Source: Cobetia sp. cqz5-12 (GTDB taxonomy: Bacteria > Pseudomonadota > Gammaproteobacteria > Pseudomonadales > Halomonadaceae). From it: a DNA stretch of 64,000 nt. The notes under the pieces are model-generated. The model was not told the origin of the DNA. It was given only the letters and a program-made list of their open reading frames with translations, and searched no databases. The DNA lies in NCBI RefSeq assembly GCF_016495405.1, contig NZ_CP044522.1:3519638-3583637 (forward strand), written 5' to 3'. A program made the translations under genes and the position numbers. Shown here piece by piece: positions 1 through 7,798 of the stretch (positions are counted from its first letter, which is position 1; the number at the start of each line of letters is the position of its first letter).

Positions 1-408
1 AACGTGGCCCTGACCGCCAACCTGGCGATCCTGATTGCCGCGATGTCGATGCTGGGCGCCACCCTGACCCTGCCGGGTATCGCCGGTATCGTGCTGACGC
101 TGGGCATGGCGGTGGATGCCAACGTGCTGATCTTCGAGCGTATCCGCGAGGAAATGCGCTCCAAAATGCCGCTGCATCAAGCGGTGCATACCGGCTTCGA
201 GCGCGCCTTCACCTCCATCGTCGATGCCAACATCACCACCCTGCTGGTCGCGGTGATCCTGTTCTCCATCGGCAGTGGCCCGGTCAAGGGCTTCGCGGTC
301 ACGCTGTCCATCGGCATTCTGACGTCGATGTTCACGGCGATCATGGTCTCGCGCGGCATCATCAATCTTGCCATTGGCGGCAAGACACTCAAGAAACTCT
401 GGATCTGA
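1..408 (+). CDS. secD: Protein translocase subunit SecD, C-terminal part (cut by window edge)
   Basis: The reading frame is open from base 1 and holds the last 135 or so residues of SecD, the large membrane subunit of SecDF. SecDF uses the proton gradient to help pull proteins out of the SecYEG channel on the periplasmic side. The fragment covers the last transmembrane helices of the RND-like domain, including the family segment [17 protein letters not shown] at about residues 36-52 and a final hydrophobic stretch ending in a Lys-rich tail. The start and the large periplasmic domains lie outside the window. secF follows after 12 bases, so the pair is one transcription unit. Confidence 0.95.
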   Translation, partial: NVALTANLAILIAAMSMLGATLTLPGIAGIVLTLGMAVDANVLIFERIREEMRSKMPLHQAVHTGFERAFTSIVDANITTLLVAVILFSIGSGPVKGFAVTLSIGILTSMFTAIMVSRGIINLAIGGKTLKKLWI

Positions 409-420
409 GGGGCCATCGTG

Positions 421-1326
421 ATGCGACAGTTTGACTTCATGAGCAAGCGGCGCGCGGCCTTCATCGTCTCCATCGTGCTGACGATCGTGGCCATTGGCGC
501 CCTTGTGATTCATGGCCTGAACCTGGGCCTCGACTTTACCGGCGGCACCCTAGTGGAAGTGAAATACCAGGCAGCACCGGCGCTGGACAGCGTGCGCCAG
601 ACACTGGAAGCCGCCGGCTACAAGGATGTCTCGGTCCAGACCTTCGGTGCCAGCAACGAGATTCTGGTGCGTCTGCAGCAGAGCTTCGAAGCCGGTATCG
701 GCAATGACATCGTGGCGCATCTTCAGGCCACCGGTGACAGCGTCAACCTGATCCGCGCCGAGTTCGTCGGCGCCCAGGTCGGTGATCAGCTGCGTGACCA
801 GTCCGGTCTCGGCATGCTGCTCGCCCTGGCCGTGGTGATGGTCTACGTGGCCTTCCGCTTCCAGTACAAGTTCGCCCTCGGCGCACTCATCTCGCTGGGT
901 CACGACGTCATCATCCTGCTGGGCATCTTCGCCCTGTTCGGACTCGACTTCGACCTGACGGTACTGGCCGCGGTGCTGGCCGTGATCGGCTACTCACTGA
1001 ACGACACCATCATCGTCTACGACCGCATTCGCGAGAACATCCGCAAATCGCGTACCGATGACATGCCGTCGATCTTCAATGACGCCATCAACGCGACGCT
1101 GTCACGCACGCTGTCCACCTCCGGCACCACCTTGCTCGTGTTGCTGGCGCTGTACTTCCTCGGCGGTGACATGATCCACAACTTCGCCATCGCACTGATC
1201 ATCGGTGTGGTCGCGGGCACCTTCTCGTCCATCTACGTGGCAGCGGCGCTGTTGCTGGTGGTCGGCCTGAAGCGTGTGGATCTGATCCCCCCGCCCAAGG
1301 AGCAGTTCGAGGACGGCGCGCCGTAA
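421..1326 (+). CDS. secF: Protein translocase subunit SecF
   Basis: SecF is the small partner of SecD in the proton-driven export accessory complex of the inner membrane. The 301-residue product has a first transmembrane helix near residues 13-33, then the family motif GLDFTGGT, a periplasmic domain, and five more helices with the conserved SLNDTIIVYDRIRE segment near residue 200. The ATG at 421 lies 8 bases after GAGGGG (407-412). An in-frame GTG at 418 is also possible but sits too close to that site. It follows secD by 12 bases and ends 40 bases before a strong bidirectional terminator. Length is normal for the family. Confidence 0.96.
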   Translation: MRQFDFMSKRRAAFIVSIVLTIVAIGALVIHGLNLGLDFTGGTLVEVKYQAAPALDSVRQTLEAAGYKDVSVQTFGASNEILVRLQQSFEAGIGNDIVAHLQATGDSVNLIRAEFVGAQVGDQLRDQSGLGMLLALAVVMVYVAFRFQYKFALGALISLGHDVIILLGIFALFGLDFDLTVLAAVLAVIGYSLNDTIIVYDRIRENIRKSRTDDMPSIFNDAINATLSRTLSTSGTTLLVLLALYFLGGDMIHNFAIALIIGVVAGTFSSIYVAAALLLVVGLKRVDLIPPPKEQFEDGAP

Positions 1327-1366
1327 ACGCCTCCGCTCGTTAAGCCCGGCACGGATCGCCAGGCAC

Positions 1367-1402
1367 AAAAAAACCCCACCTCATGCGAGGTGGGGTTTTT
1401 TT
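1367..1402. terminator. Bidirectional intrinsic terminator between secF and suhB
   Basis: A 9-bp perfect stem (CCCCACCTC / GAGGTGGGG) with a 4-base loop is flanked by A7 on the left and T7 on the right. It can therefore end transcription of secDF (+) and of suhB (-), which converge here. Confidence 0.93.
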
Positions 1403-1465
1403 CGTTCTCCAGACGGCTCGTTGCTGACAGAGCCATCAGATCATACCGTCTTGCCAAGTGCAGTC

Positions 1466-2260
1466 TTACAGGTGCGGCTGCATGGTCTGCGCCAGCGCCT
1501 TGTACAGACGTGCGCCAGCGGCCATCAGGGTGCCTTCGGCAACCACGACCGGCGTGCCGTCGGCACTGCCTGCCAGTGCGCCACATTCCTTCAGGAACAG
1601 GCTGACGATCTCGCTGTCACCGGCATCCAGACCCAGCACATAGACGGCATCGACGCGGCCAGAGGCCAGCTCGAGCACGTCCAGCAGCGCACAACCGCTG
1701 GTGCGCAGCATCTCGACCTGCGGGCCGACCTGCTGAACGATGGAGAGGTAGGTCGGCAGGTGACGCGGACGCTGCCAGCTTTCCGGCAGACCCATCGCCA
1801 GACGCGCACCTTCGATGGAGGTGGCGTTGGTCACGCGGATACGGTGACCGGAGTGCTGGGCACCACGGCCACGGCTGACGATGTACTCTTCGTCAGTGAA
1901 CGGCGCGATGACCACCGCGTGCTCGGCACGGCCCTTGAACAGGCAGACCACGGACAGCGCGAAGCCGGAGGCCGCGGATGCCAGGTTGGAGTAACCGTGC
2001 ACCGGCTCGATGCGCCAGTGGTAGTCAGAACCCTGACCTTCACCATCGCGATGGTCGGTATAACGGCCGGAGAGACCGTGTTGCGGATAACCGCGCTCCA
2101 GCTGACGCACGATGTGCGCTTCGGCGCGACGTGCAGTGTCTGCGATGAAGGTGTCGAGATCGTTGTCGCCACGGGCGACTTCGATACGTTCACGAGCACG
2201 GACGAACTGCTCTGCGGCACCGCGTGCAGCACGCAGCGCAAATTGGACCATCGGATGCAT
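1466..2260 (-). CDS. suhB: SuhB/inositol monophosphatase family protein with degraded catalytic motifs
   Basis: The 264-residue product aligns along its length with SuhB (E. coli 267 residues), starting MHPM as SuhB does. The start at 2260 follows AAGG about 11 bases upstream; a longer frame from 2320 has no similarity in its extra part. SuhB is both a Mg-dependent inositol monophosphatase and a Nus-factor partner in rRNA antitermination. The metal site looks lost. The usual DPLDGT is EPVHGY at residues 85-90, so the two Asp ligands become Glu85 and His88. The upstream Glu-Glu pair after YPQH is absent (residues 62-70 read GLSGRYTDH). The later W-D motif keeps Asp but has Gly for Trp. The fold segments around them are intact. 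I infer a non-catalytic antitermination role. The gene converges with secF. Confidence 0.88.
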   Translation of the reverse strand: MHPMVQFALRAARGAAEQFVRARERIEVARGDNDLDTFIADTARRAEAHIVRQLERGYPQHGLSGRYTDHRDGEGQGSDYHWRIEPVHGYSNLASAASGFALSVVCLFKGRAEHAVVIAPFTDEEYIVSRGRGAQHSGHRIRVTNATSIEGARLAMGLPESWQRPRHLPTYLSIVQQVGPQVEMLRTSGCALLDVLELASGRVDAVYVLGLDAGDSEIVSLFLKECGALAGSADGTPVVVAEGTLMAAGARLYKALAQTMQPHL

Positions 2261-2702
2261 GATCAAGGCCTTGACGAGTCGGGAGCTGTTAAAGAACGGG
2301 TGCCACGGCGCGTGAGACATCAGCGCGGCGCAACACGAATCGAGCGAAACTGGGTGTAATCAGATCAGGTGGTCATGTAGCCCGTACAGGAATCCTGATA
2401 CGGCGCGGGGCACGCTGCATAGTGCAATGTATGCAGGCTGCCAGCCGCCACAGCACGCGGCGCCAACGAGGGCGAACACATGTTGCGACATGACGGGACG
2501 GCGTAGTCTATCAGAGCTCGGCTCGAGCTGCCATCGCGACACGCGACCTTCGCCGTAGAGAGACGGCGGGATCACGCCACGGCTGACTGCTCCCTGCGCT
2601 GGCTTCATGCTAGGATATCGGGTTCTGGCGCACGTCTCGCCCAGCCCGGTGACCGGGCCGCGTCGATTGCCCTGCCCTTCAATCGCTATCCTGGAAGTCC
2701 TC
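2261..2702. other. 442-bp intergenic region between divergent suhB and trmJ
   Basis: No convincing gene is present. Near the trmJ side is an extended -10 promoter (2608-2616). A partial dyad TGCATA-N8-TATGCA lies at about 2415-2434. A possible leftward extended -10 (TGATAGACT on the minus strand, near 2506-2514) could serve suhB but would give a leader of about 240 bases. No other motif is recognised. Confidence 0.5.
2608..2616 (+). promoter_or_regulatory. Extended -10 promoter for trmJ-cysE
   Basis: TGC-TAGGAT is an extended -10 element (TGn plus a 5/6 match to TATAAT) about 85 bases before trmJ. There is no good -35 hexamer, as is usual for extended -10 promoters. The similar TGC-TAGAAT recurs before der, tsaC and the DTW gene in this window. 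Confidence 0.5.
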
Positions 2703-3500
2703 ATGCTTGAACGTCTGCGCATTGTCCTGATTGGCACCAGCCATCCCGGCAACATTGGTGGTGCAGCCCGCGCCATGCTCAATATGGGCCTGGCCGATCT
2801 CGCACTGGTCGCGCCGCGATGTCAGGTGCAATGCCAGGAATCCGCCTCACGCGCCTCGGGTGCCGATGCACTCGTCGCCAGCGCCTCGGTGCACGAGACC
2901 CTGGAAGAGGCCGTGGCGGATTGCAGTCTGGTGGTCGGCTGCAGCGCACGTTCGCGCAACCTGCCGTGGCCGATGATCACGCCGCGCGCCTTCGGTGCCA
3001 CCCTGGCCGATGAAGCCCGCCTGCCGGATGCCCGCGTGGCCATCGTCTTCGGCCGCGAGGATTCCGGGCTCTCCAATGAAGAGCTGCAGCGCTGCCACCG
3101 TCACGTGCACATCCCGACCAATCCAGATTTCAGCTCGCTGAATCTGGCCGCGGCGGTACAGGTGCTGGCCTATGAGTGCCGCCAGGCGTGGCTGGCCGAC
3201 CAGGAAGCCGCCGGCGAGACGCCGCGTGCCGAGGATGCCCAGCCGTTCGGTATCGACTGGGATAGCCCGCTGGCCAGCCATGCCGACCTCGAGCGCCTGT
3301 TCGAGCATCTCGAGAAGACACTGATCAGCGTCGACTTCCTCGATCCGGAACAGCCGCGCCAGCTGATGGCACGCCTGCGTCGCCTTTATCTGCGCGCGCG
3401 TCCGGACAGCATGGAAATCAACATTCTGCGCGGCATTCTTTCCGCGGTGGACAAGCAGGTTCGCCTGGCACAAGCCGACACGGCCAACCGCACCTCCTGA
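2703..3500 (+). CDS. trmJ: tRNA (cytidine/uridine-2'-O-)-methyltransferase TrmJ
   Basis: TrmJ transfers a methyl group from S-adenosylmethionine to the 2'-OH of nucleotide 32 in tRNA. The 265-residue product starts MLERLRIVLIGTSHPGNIGG, the N-terminal motif of SpoU/TrmH (SPOUT) enzymes. It keeps the VFGREDSGLSNEE segment near residues 115-127 and the knot motif IPTNPDFSSLNLAAAVQ near 139-155. The start at 2703 follows GGAAG and matches the family N-terminus; an upstream in-frame ATG at 2607 would add 32 unrelated residues. cysE begins 9 bases after the stop. Placing trmJ just before cysE and iscR is a common gammaproteobacterial order. Confidence 0.95.
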   Translation: MLERLRIVLIGTSHPGNIGGAARAMLNMGLADLALVAPRCQVQCQESASRASGADALVASASVHETLEEAVADCSLVVGCSARSRNLPWPMITPRAFGATLADEARLPDARVAIVFGREDSGLSNEELQRCHRHVHIPTNPDFSSLNLAAAVQVLAYECRQAWLADQEAAGETPRAEDAQPFGIDWDSPLASHADLERLFEHLEKTLISVDFLDPEQPRQLMARLRRLYLRARPDSMEINILRGILSAVDKQVRLAQADTANRTS

Positions 3501-3509
3501 GGACACGCC

Positions 3510-4508
3510 ATGTTCACTCGACTGCGTGAAGACATCGATAGCGTGTTTGCCCGTGATCCGGCGGCGCGCAACTTCTTTGAAGTCCTGACCAACTATCCGG
3601 GCCTGCATGCCCTGGTGGCCCATCGCATCAATCACTGGCTATGGCGCCACAATGCCAAATGGCTGGCGCGCACCGGCTCGACCCTGATGCGCTGGCTGAC
3701 CGGCATCGAGATCCACCCGGGGGCGACCATCGGCCGCCGCTTCTTCATCGACCACGGCATGGGCGTCGTGATCGGCGAAACCGCCCTGATCGGTGATGAC
3801 GTGACCCTCTATCACGGCGTCACTCTCGGCGGCACCACCTGGAACGCTGGTAAGCGCCACCCGACTCTCGGCGATGGCGTCATCGTCGGTGCCGGTGCCA
3901 AGATTCTCGGCCCGTTCACCGTCGGCGCCGGTGCCAAGGTCGGCTCCAACGCCGTGGTCACGCGTGAAGTGCCTGCCGGCGCCACCGTCGTCGGCATTCC
4001 CGGCAAGATCGTCAAGCGCGCCGAGCCGGATGTGGCGGAGGAGCCGTCGGTCGACCCGGAAAGCCGCGAGGCCATGAAGGAGAAGTTCGGCTTCGATGCC
4101 TACGGCATGGGCCAGGACATGCCCGATCCGGTCGCGCGCTCCATGCACGCGATGCTCGATCACATGCATGCCGTGGACAAGCGCATCGAACAGATGTGCG
4201 GCACGCTGCGCAAGCTGGATGCCAGCTATCGCGCCGGGCGCCTGCCCGAGCTCGACGACGCCGACTTTGCCCAGCTGATCGATGAGCTGGGGCCCTGCGG
4301 TGGCGAGACGACCGTCGCTGACGTGGCCGCGGCCCAAGGCAGCACCTCACCCAAGGCCCGCGCCGCTGCATCCAGCGCATCGCAGGGCACTGCACCGGAT
4401 GACCAGCCGCGCTCCGAGCAGACCTCGCCCCAGCAGGCGCCGACTGAGCAGCCGCCGACTGAGCAGGCAAGCGATACGCAGGAGCCCGCCGAACGTCAGC
4501 ATGGCTAA
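3510..4508 (+). CDS. cysE: Serine O-acetyltransferase CysE
   Basis: CysE makes O-acetylserine from serine and acetyl-CoA, the first step of cysteine synthesis and so a source of the sulfur used by IscS next door. The start [20 protein letters not shown] and the left-handed beta-helix of hexapeptide repeats (about residues 68-170, with [22 protein letters not shown] split across turns) are typical of the short NifP/EpsC-type enzymes. The catalytic core ends near residue 175. The remaining roughly 155 residues carry a helical segment and then a Ser/Thr/Pro/Gln-rich tail with two [10 protein letters not shown] repeats encoded by a 15-bp tandem repeat at 4440-4469. That tail makes the protein (332 residues) longer than usual. 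RBS GAGGACACGCC precedes the ATG. Confidence 0.94.
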   Translation: MFTRLREDIDSVFARDPAARNFFEVLTNYPGLHALVAHRINHWLWRHNAKWLARTGSTLMRWLTGIEIHPGATIGRRFFIDHGMGVVIGETALIGDDVTLYHGVTLGGTTWNAGKRHPTLGDGVIVGAGAKILGPFTVGAGAKVGSNAVVTREVPAGATVVGIPGKIVKRAEPDVAEEPSVDPESREAMKEKFGFDAYGMGQDMPDPVARSMHAMLDHMHAVDKRIEQMCGTLRKLDASYRAGRLPELDDADFAQLIDELGPCGGETTVADVAAAQGSTSPKARAAASSASQGTAPDDQPRSEQTSPQQAPTEQPPTEQASDTQEPAERQHG

Positions 4509-4531
4509 AGTTGACCAATTCAGTCGGGATT
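4507..4531 (+). promoter_or_regulatory. Probable IscR operator (type 1-like) upstream of iscR
   Basis: The 25-bp site contains GAC-N6-AGTC with the spacing and flanks of the type 1 IscR motif known from E. coli (ATASYYGACTRWWWYAGTCRRSTAT). About 21 of 25 positions fit by eye. It overlaps the last bases of cysE and touches the -35 element of the iscR promoter, which is right for autorepression by [2Fe-2S]-IscR. The identification is by pattern match only. Confidence 0.72.
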
Positions 4532-4558
4532 GACCCCGCCAGACCACCCCACCATAAT
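4530..4558 (+). promoter_or_regulatory. Sigma-70 promoter for iscR-iscS-iscA
   Basis: TTGACC (4530-4535), a 17-bp spacer and CATAAT (4553-4558) give 5/6 matches to both consensus hexamers at ideal spacing. The predicted start site is near 4565, leaving a leader of about 85 bases before iscR. The IscR-like operator sits against its upstream edge. Confidence 0.75.
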
Positions 4559-4650
4559 GGGGCTCATTGATACGCCGTCTCGCCAGAGGCGGCGACTGTG
4601 CCCGGCCTCGTCCTCAACGTCGCAGGCTCCATCTGCTCACGGACTCTGTC

Positions 4651-5124
4651 ATGCGCCTGACCACCAAGGGACGCTACGCCGTCACCGCGATGCTCGATCT
4701 GGCCCTGCATGCCAGTTGCGGCCCGACCTGTCTGGCCGATATTTCCGTACGCCAGGGCATCTCGCTGTCGTACCTGGAGCAACTGTTTGCGCGTCTGCGA
4801 CGTGCCGGTCTGGTCAAGAGCGTGCGTGGCCCCGGTGGCGGTTATCTGCTGGACACCGAACTCGAGACCACCTCGGTGGCGTGCATCATCGACGCCGTCA
4901 ACGAGTCAGTCGATGCTACACGCTGTCAGGGAATGTCGGACTGTCAGGCCGGCGACACCTGCCTGACGCACCATCTGTGGTGTGATCTGTCCGACGAGAT
5001 CCACGGCTTTCTCGACGGCATCAGCCTGGCCGACCTGGTCGCGCGCGAAGAGATTCGCCAGATTGCCAGTCGTCAGCGCAAGGCGTGCGAGCCGACACCG
5101 ATCACCGTCATGCAAGGCAGCTGA
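4651..5124 (+). CDS. iscR: Fe-S cluster-sensing transcription regulator IscR
   Basis: IscR is an Rrf2-family winged-helix regulator that binds a [2Fe-2S] cluster and represses the isc operon when clusters are plentiful. The 157-residue product starts [20 protein letters not shown]. Cluster ligands Cys92, Cys98, Cys104 and His107 are all present ([18 protein letters not shown]) at the same numbers as in E. coli. The start at 4651 matches the family; an upstream in-frame ATG would add 28 unrelated residues. It is the first gene of a short isc operon, with an IscR-like operator upstream supporting autoregulation. Confidence 0.96.
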   Translation: MRLTTKGRYAVTAMLDLALHASCGPTCLADISVRQGISLSYLEQLFARLRRAGLVKSVRGPGGGYLLDTELETTSVACIIDAVNESVDATRCQGMSDCQAGDTCLTHHLWCDLSDEIHGFLDGISLADLVAREEIRQIASRQRKACEPTPITVMQGS

Positions 5125-5249
5125 GCGGCGTTTGCCAGCCAGGCTGAGCACGGCCAACCGAGGCGATGCTCGCCGCGCCCCGCCGCCCCCGAGATCGCCT
5201 TCATCACGTTCACCGTCATCACTGTCCGTCGTGTCTTCAGGAAGTCACC

Positions 5250-6398
5250 ATGTCCCAGCCGATCTACCTTGACTATGCCGCCACCACGCCCGTCGACCCT
5301 CGCGTCGCCGAGCTGATGATGCGTCACCTGACGCAGGACGGCACCTTCGCCAATCCGGCCTCGCGTAGTCACATGCCGGGCTGGCTGGCCGAGCAGGCCG
5401 TTGAGGGCGCACGTCGTCAGGTCGCCGAGCTGATCGGTGCCGACCCGCGCGAGATCGTCTGGACCAGCGGTGCCACCGAAGCCGACAACCTGGCGCTGAC
5501 CGGCTACATGCGTGCCAATGCCGCGCGTGGCCGCCATTTGATCACCTCGACCATCGAGCACAAGGCGATTCTGGATACCGCCAGCGCGCTGGAGGCGGAA
5601 GGCTTCGAGGTCACGCGCATCGCGCCGCAGCCTGACGGACGCATCAGCCCGGACAGCCTGCGCGACGCCCTGCGCAGCGATACCATCCTGGTATCGCTGA
5701 TGGCAGTGAACAACGAACTGGGCAGTCTGAATGACCTGGATGCACTGGGCGACATCGCCCACTCGCATGGCGCGGCCTTCCATGTCGATGCCGCCCAGGC
5801 GCCCGGCAAGATACGAATCGATGTCAGTCGTCAGCCCATCGACATGCTGTCACTGTCCGCCCACAAGGCCTACGGCCCCAAGGGCATCGGCGCGCTGTAT
5901 GTACGTCGCCAGCCGCAGATCAAGGTCGATGCCCTGATCCATGGCGGTGGGCATGAGCGCGGCATGCGTTCCGGCACCCTGCCGACACACCAGATCGTCG
6001 GCATGGGTGAGGCCTACCGCCTGAGCGCCGAGCAGTTCGATGCCGATCACCAGCACCTCGTCGCGCTGCGTGATCAGTTCGTCGCCGGGCTTGCCGGCCT
6101 TGAAGGCGTGCACTTCAATACCGATATAGAGGTCAGCGCGCCCAACATCGTCAATCTCGCCTTCGAGGGTGTGGATGGCGAGGCGATGCTGATGGCGCTG
6201 CGCGGCATCGCGATTTCCACCGGCTCGGCCTGCAATTCCGCCAGCGTCGAACCGTCGTTCGTCCTCACCGGCATCGGGGTGCCCCGTCCACTGGCGCTGG
6301 CGTCATTGCGCTTCAGCTTCGGACGTTTCACCACCGCTACCGACATTGAATCCGCGCTCGGCGAACTCAGGCATGCCCTGACGTCGCTGCGCGCCTGA
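5250..6398 (+). CDS. iscS: Cysteine desulfurase IscS (C-terminally short)
   Basis: A pyridoxal-phosphate enzyme that removes sulfur from cysteine as a persulfide. The 382-residue product starts MSQPIYLDYAATTPVDPRVA. It keeps the PLP lysine in SAHKAYGPKG (near residue 207) and the active-site Cys in STGSACNSASVEPS (near residue 328). It ends at SLRA, about 20 residues before the end of E. coli IscS (404), so it lacks the tail known to contact IscU. It also differs at usually conserved spots (SAHKAYG for SGHKIYG). The next gene is iscA rather than iscU, so the missing tail and the missing scaffold agree. Likely sulfur donor for tRNA thiolation and other acceptors. The start is fixed by family alignment. 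Confidence 0.9.
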   Translation: MSQPIYLDYAATTPVDPRVAELMMRHLTQDGTFANPASRSHMPGWLAEQAVEGARRQVAELIGADPREIVWTSGATEADNLALTGYMRANAARGRHLITSTIEHKAILDTASALEAEGFEVTRIAPQPDGRISPDSLRDALRSDTILVSLMAVNNELGSLNDLDALGDIAHSHGAAFHVDAAQAPGKIRIDVSRQPIDMLSLSAHKAYGPKGIGALYVRRQPQIKVDALIHGGGHERGMRSGTLPTHQIVGMGEAYRLSAEQFDADHQHLVALRDQFVAGLAGLEGVHFNTDIEVSAPNIVNLAFEGVDGEAMLMALRGIAISTGSACNSASVEPSFVLTGIGVPRPLALASLRFSFGRFTTATDIESALGELRHALTSLRA

Positions 6399-6413
6399 CC
6401 CGGGAGACTGCTC

Positions 6414-6740
6414 ATGGCACACCTGTCGATTTCCCCCTCCGCCGCCGACCAGATCCGTGTCGTGCTGGCCGAGCGCGGCCACGGCCTTGGCCTGCGTGTC
6501 TCGGTCAAGCCCAGCGGCTGCTCCGGCTACAGCTACGTGCTCGACTTCGCCGACGAGGCCAACGAGGAAGACGCCGTCTTCGTCGATCACGGCGCCACCG
6601 TCTATGTCGACACCGAAGCCCTCACCGTGCTCGACGGTTCCGAAGTGGACTACGTCAAGGACGGCCTGAACCGCTATTTCCGCTTCAACAACCCCAACGT
6701 CAAGGACGAGTGTGGTTGTGGCGAGAGCTTCAGCGTCTAG
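6414..6740 (+). CDS. iscA: Iron-sulfur cluster assembly protein IscA
   Basis: An A-type carrier that passes Fe-S clusters to target enzymes. The 108-residue product has the three conserved cysteines: Cys36 in SGCSGYSY, and Cys100 and Cys102 in DECGCGESF near the end. The NPNVKDECGCGESF segment is identical to that of E. coli IscA, which separates it from ErpA and SufA. It starts 15 bases after iscS; iscU, which would normally lie between them, is absent. Its last codons and stop are the first unit of a 19-bp tandem repeat running into the downstream region. Likely clients in this window include IspG, RlmN and TtcA. Confidence 0.94.
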   Translation: MAHLSISPSAADQIRVVLAERGHGLGLRVSVKPSGCSGYSYVLDFADEANEEDAVFVDHGATVYVDTEALTVLDGSEVDYVKDGLNRYFRFNNPNVKDECGCGESFSV

Positions 6741-6802
6741 ACCAGGCTTCAGCGTCTGAGACAGGCTTGAGCGTCTGAATAGAGCTTCAGCGTCCAGGCC
6801 AG
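6727..6802 (+). repeat. Four 19-bp tandem repeats beginning in the last codons of iscA
   Basis: Units at 6727-6745, 6746-6764, 6765-6783 and 6784-6802 follow GCTTCAGCGTCTGAGACAG with few changes. The first unit encodes the end of IscA (Ser-Phe-Ser-Val with part of the preceding codon) and its TAG. Because 19 is 1 modulo 3, the stop triplets of units 1-3 (6738, 6757, 6776) fall in three different frames. A weaker fifth copy (CTCAGCGTCTCGCCAG) lies near 6823-6838. Confidence 0.9.
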
Positions 6803-6915
6803 GCGCGACGTCCGAGCCGGCCCTCAGCGTCTCGCCAGCCCATGCCGACGAGGCGCTTGCCATCTGCGCGTCATGCGACTCAGGCATGATGGATGCAGCC
6901 GGTGGCACTTGCCGC

Positions 6916-6921
6916 TATAAT
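6916..6921 (+). promoter_or_regulatory. -10 element of the ndk promoter
   Basis: A perfect TATAAT lies about 98 bases before ndk. The -35 region at normal spacing (about 6893-6898) is a poor match, so either the promoter needs an activator or the true -35 is shifted. The leader between it and ndk is otherwise empty. Confidence 0.5.
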
Positions 6922-7018
6922 GCCGCCCACTTTTGTCGTGCGCATGCCGACAGAGCCCGTTTTCCGCCGTGCGGCATCTGCCGTGCGGCTCTTCAAAGCT
7001 TGTCTCAGGAGATTCACC

Positions 7019-7444
7019 ATGACTCAGCGCACTCTGTCCATCATCAAGCCGGATGCCGTTGCCAAGAACGTGATCGGCGAGATCTACTCTCGCTTCGAGA
7101 AAGCCGGTCTGCAGATCGTCGCTTCCAAGATGGTTCACCTGTCCAAGGAACAGGCCGAAGGCTTCTACGCTGAGCACAGCGAACGTGGCTTCTTCGGTGA
7201 GCTGGTCGGCTTCATGACTTCCGGCCCGGTCATGATCCAGGTGCTGGAAGGCGAAGACGCCATCACCAAGAACCGCGACCTGATGGGCGCTACCAACCCG
7301 AAGGAAGCAGAAGCCGGCACCATTCGTGCAGACTTCGCCACTTCCATCGACGCCAACGCCGTTCACGGTTCTGACGCGCCGGAATCTGCTGCTCGCGAAA
7401 TCGCCTACTTCTTCGGCGACAACGAAATCTGCCCGCGCGGTTGA
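7019..7444 (+). CDS. ndk: Nucleoside diphosphate kinase
   Basis: Ndk moves the gamma phosphate of a nucleoside triphosphate to a nucleoside diphosphate through a phosphohistidine, balancing NTP and dNTP pools. The 141-residue product starts [20 protein letters not shown]. It carries the active His116 in the signature [12 protein letters not shown] and ends in the usual [23 protein letters not shown] precedes the ATG at 7019; an in-frame upstream ATG would add 42 unrelated residues. Its place between the isc genes and rlmN is the usual one in Pseudomonas-like genomes. Confidence 0.97.
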   Translation: MTQRTLSIIKPDAVAKNVIGEIYSRFEKAGLQIVASKMVHLSKEQAEGFYAEHSERGFFGELVGFMTSGPVMIQVLEGEDAITKNRDLMGATNPKEAEAGTIRADFATSIDANAVHGSDAPESAAREIAYFFGDNEICPRG

Positions 7445-7798
7445 TTTCGCCTTGTACGACTGAGAAGCCAGGCCCTTCGGGGCACGCGTCTCTCAGCCGT
7501 GCATGACACGACGGCCCTGCCTGCGAGGCGGGGCCGTCGTGGTATCGGACGTGCTGAAGCGTCGCGCGACAGCATGCACCCCCTGAAGCAGATTCGACGC
7601 TTGAGCAGGTCCGATACGCTTTTCTGAAAGCCGCTGCAGCGCCCTCTCCCCACGCCAGATGACGCCCACGCGCACTGCGCTGATGATGAGAGCCTCTTGA
7701 GGTCTGCGAGCCATCGCCACCTCCGCTGACAGCGTCGCCCTGCAGACGTCTATCCTTTATGTGACGCCTGCCCATCCCTGACACGACCGGCCCATACC
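7445..7798. other. 354-bp intergenic region between ndk and rlmN
   Basis: It holds a GC-rich hairpin (7507-7541) after ndk. Both strands have short open frames without a ribosome site or recognisable product (for example 7493-7720 minus). I see no strong promoter for rlmN. Confidence 0.5.
7507..7541 (+). terminator. Stem-loop after ndk
   Basis: An 11-bp perfect stem (CACGACGGCCC / GGGCCGTCGTG) with a 13-base inner part that can pair further. No T-tract follows, so it may stabilise the mRNA end or need Rho rather than act as a classic terminator. Confidence 0.5.

Noticed and set aside
1421..2359. A 312-codon plus-strand frame over suhB
   Set aside because: It is antisense to a family-matched gene. 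It has no ribosome site and no recognisable protein features.
6727..6802. Possible CRISPR-like repeats
   Set aside because: The units are contiguous with no spacers, only 19 bp, and overlap a coding end. No cas genes are present in the window.
7493..7720. A 75-codon minus-strand frame in the ndk-rlmN gap
   Set aside because: Codon use is not typical of the neighbours, it runs through the ndk hairpin, and no family is recognised. I kept the region as intergenic.
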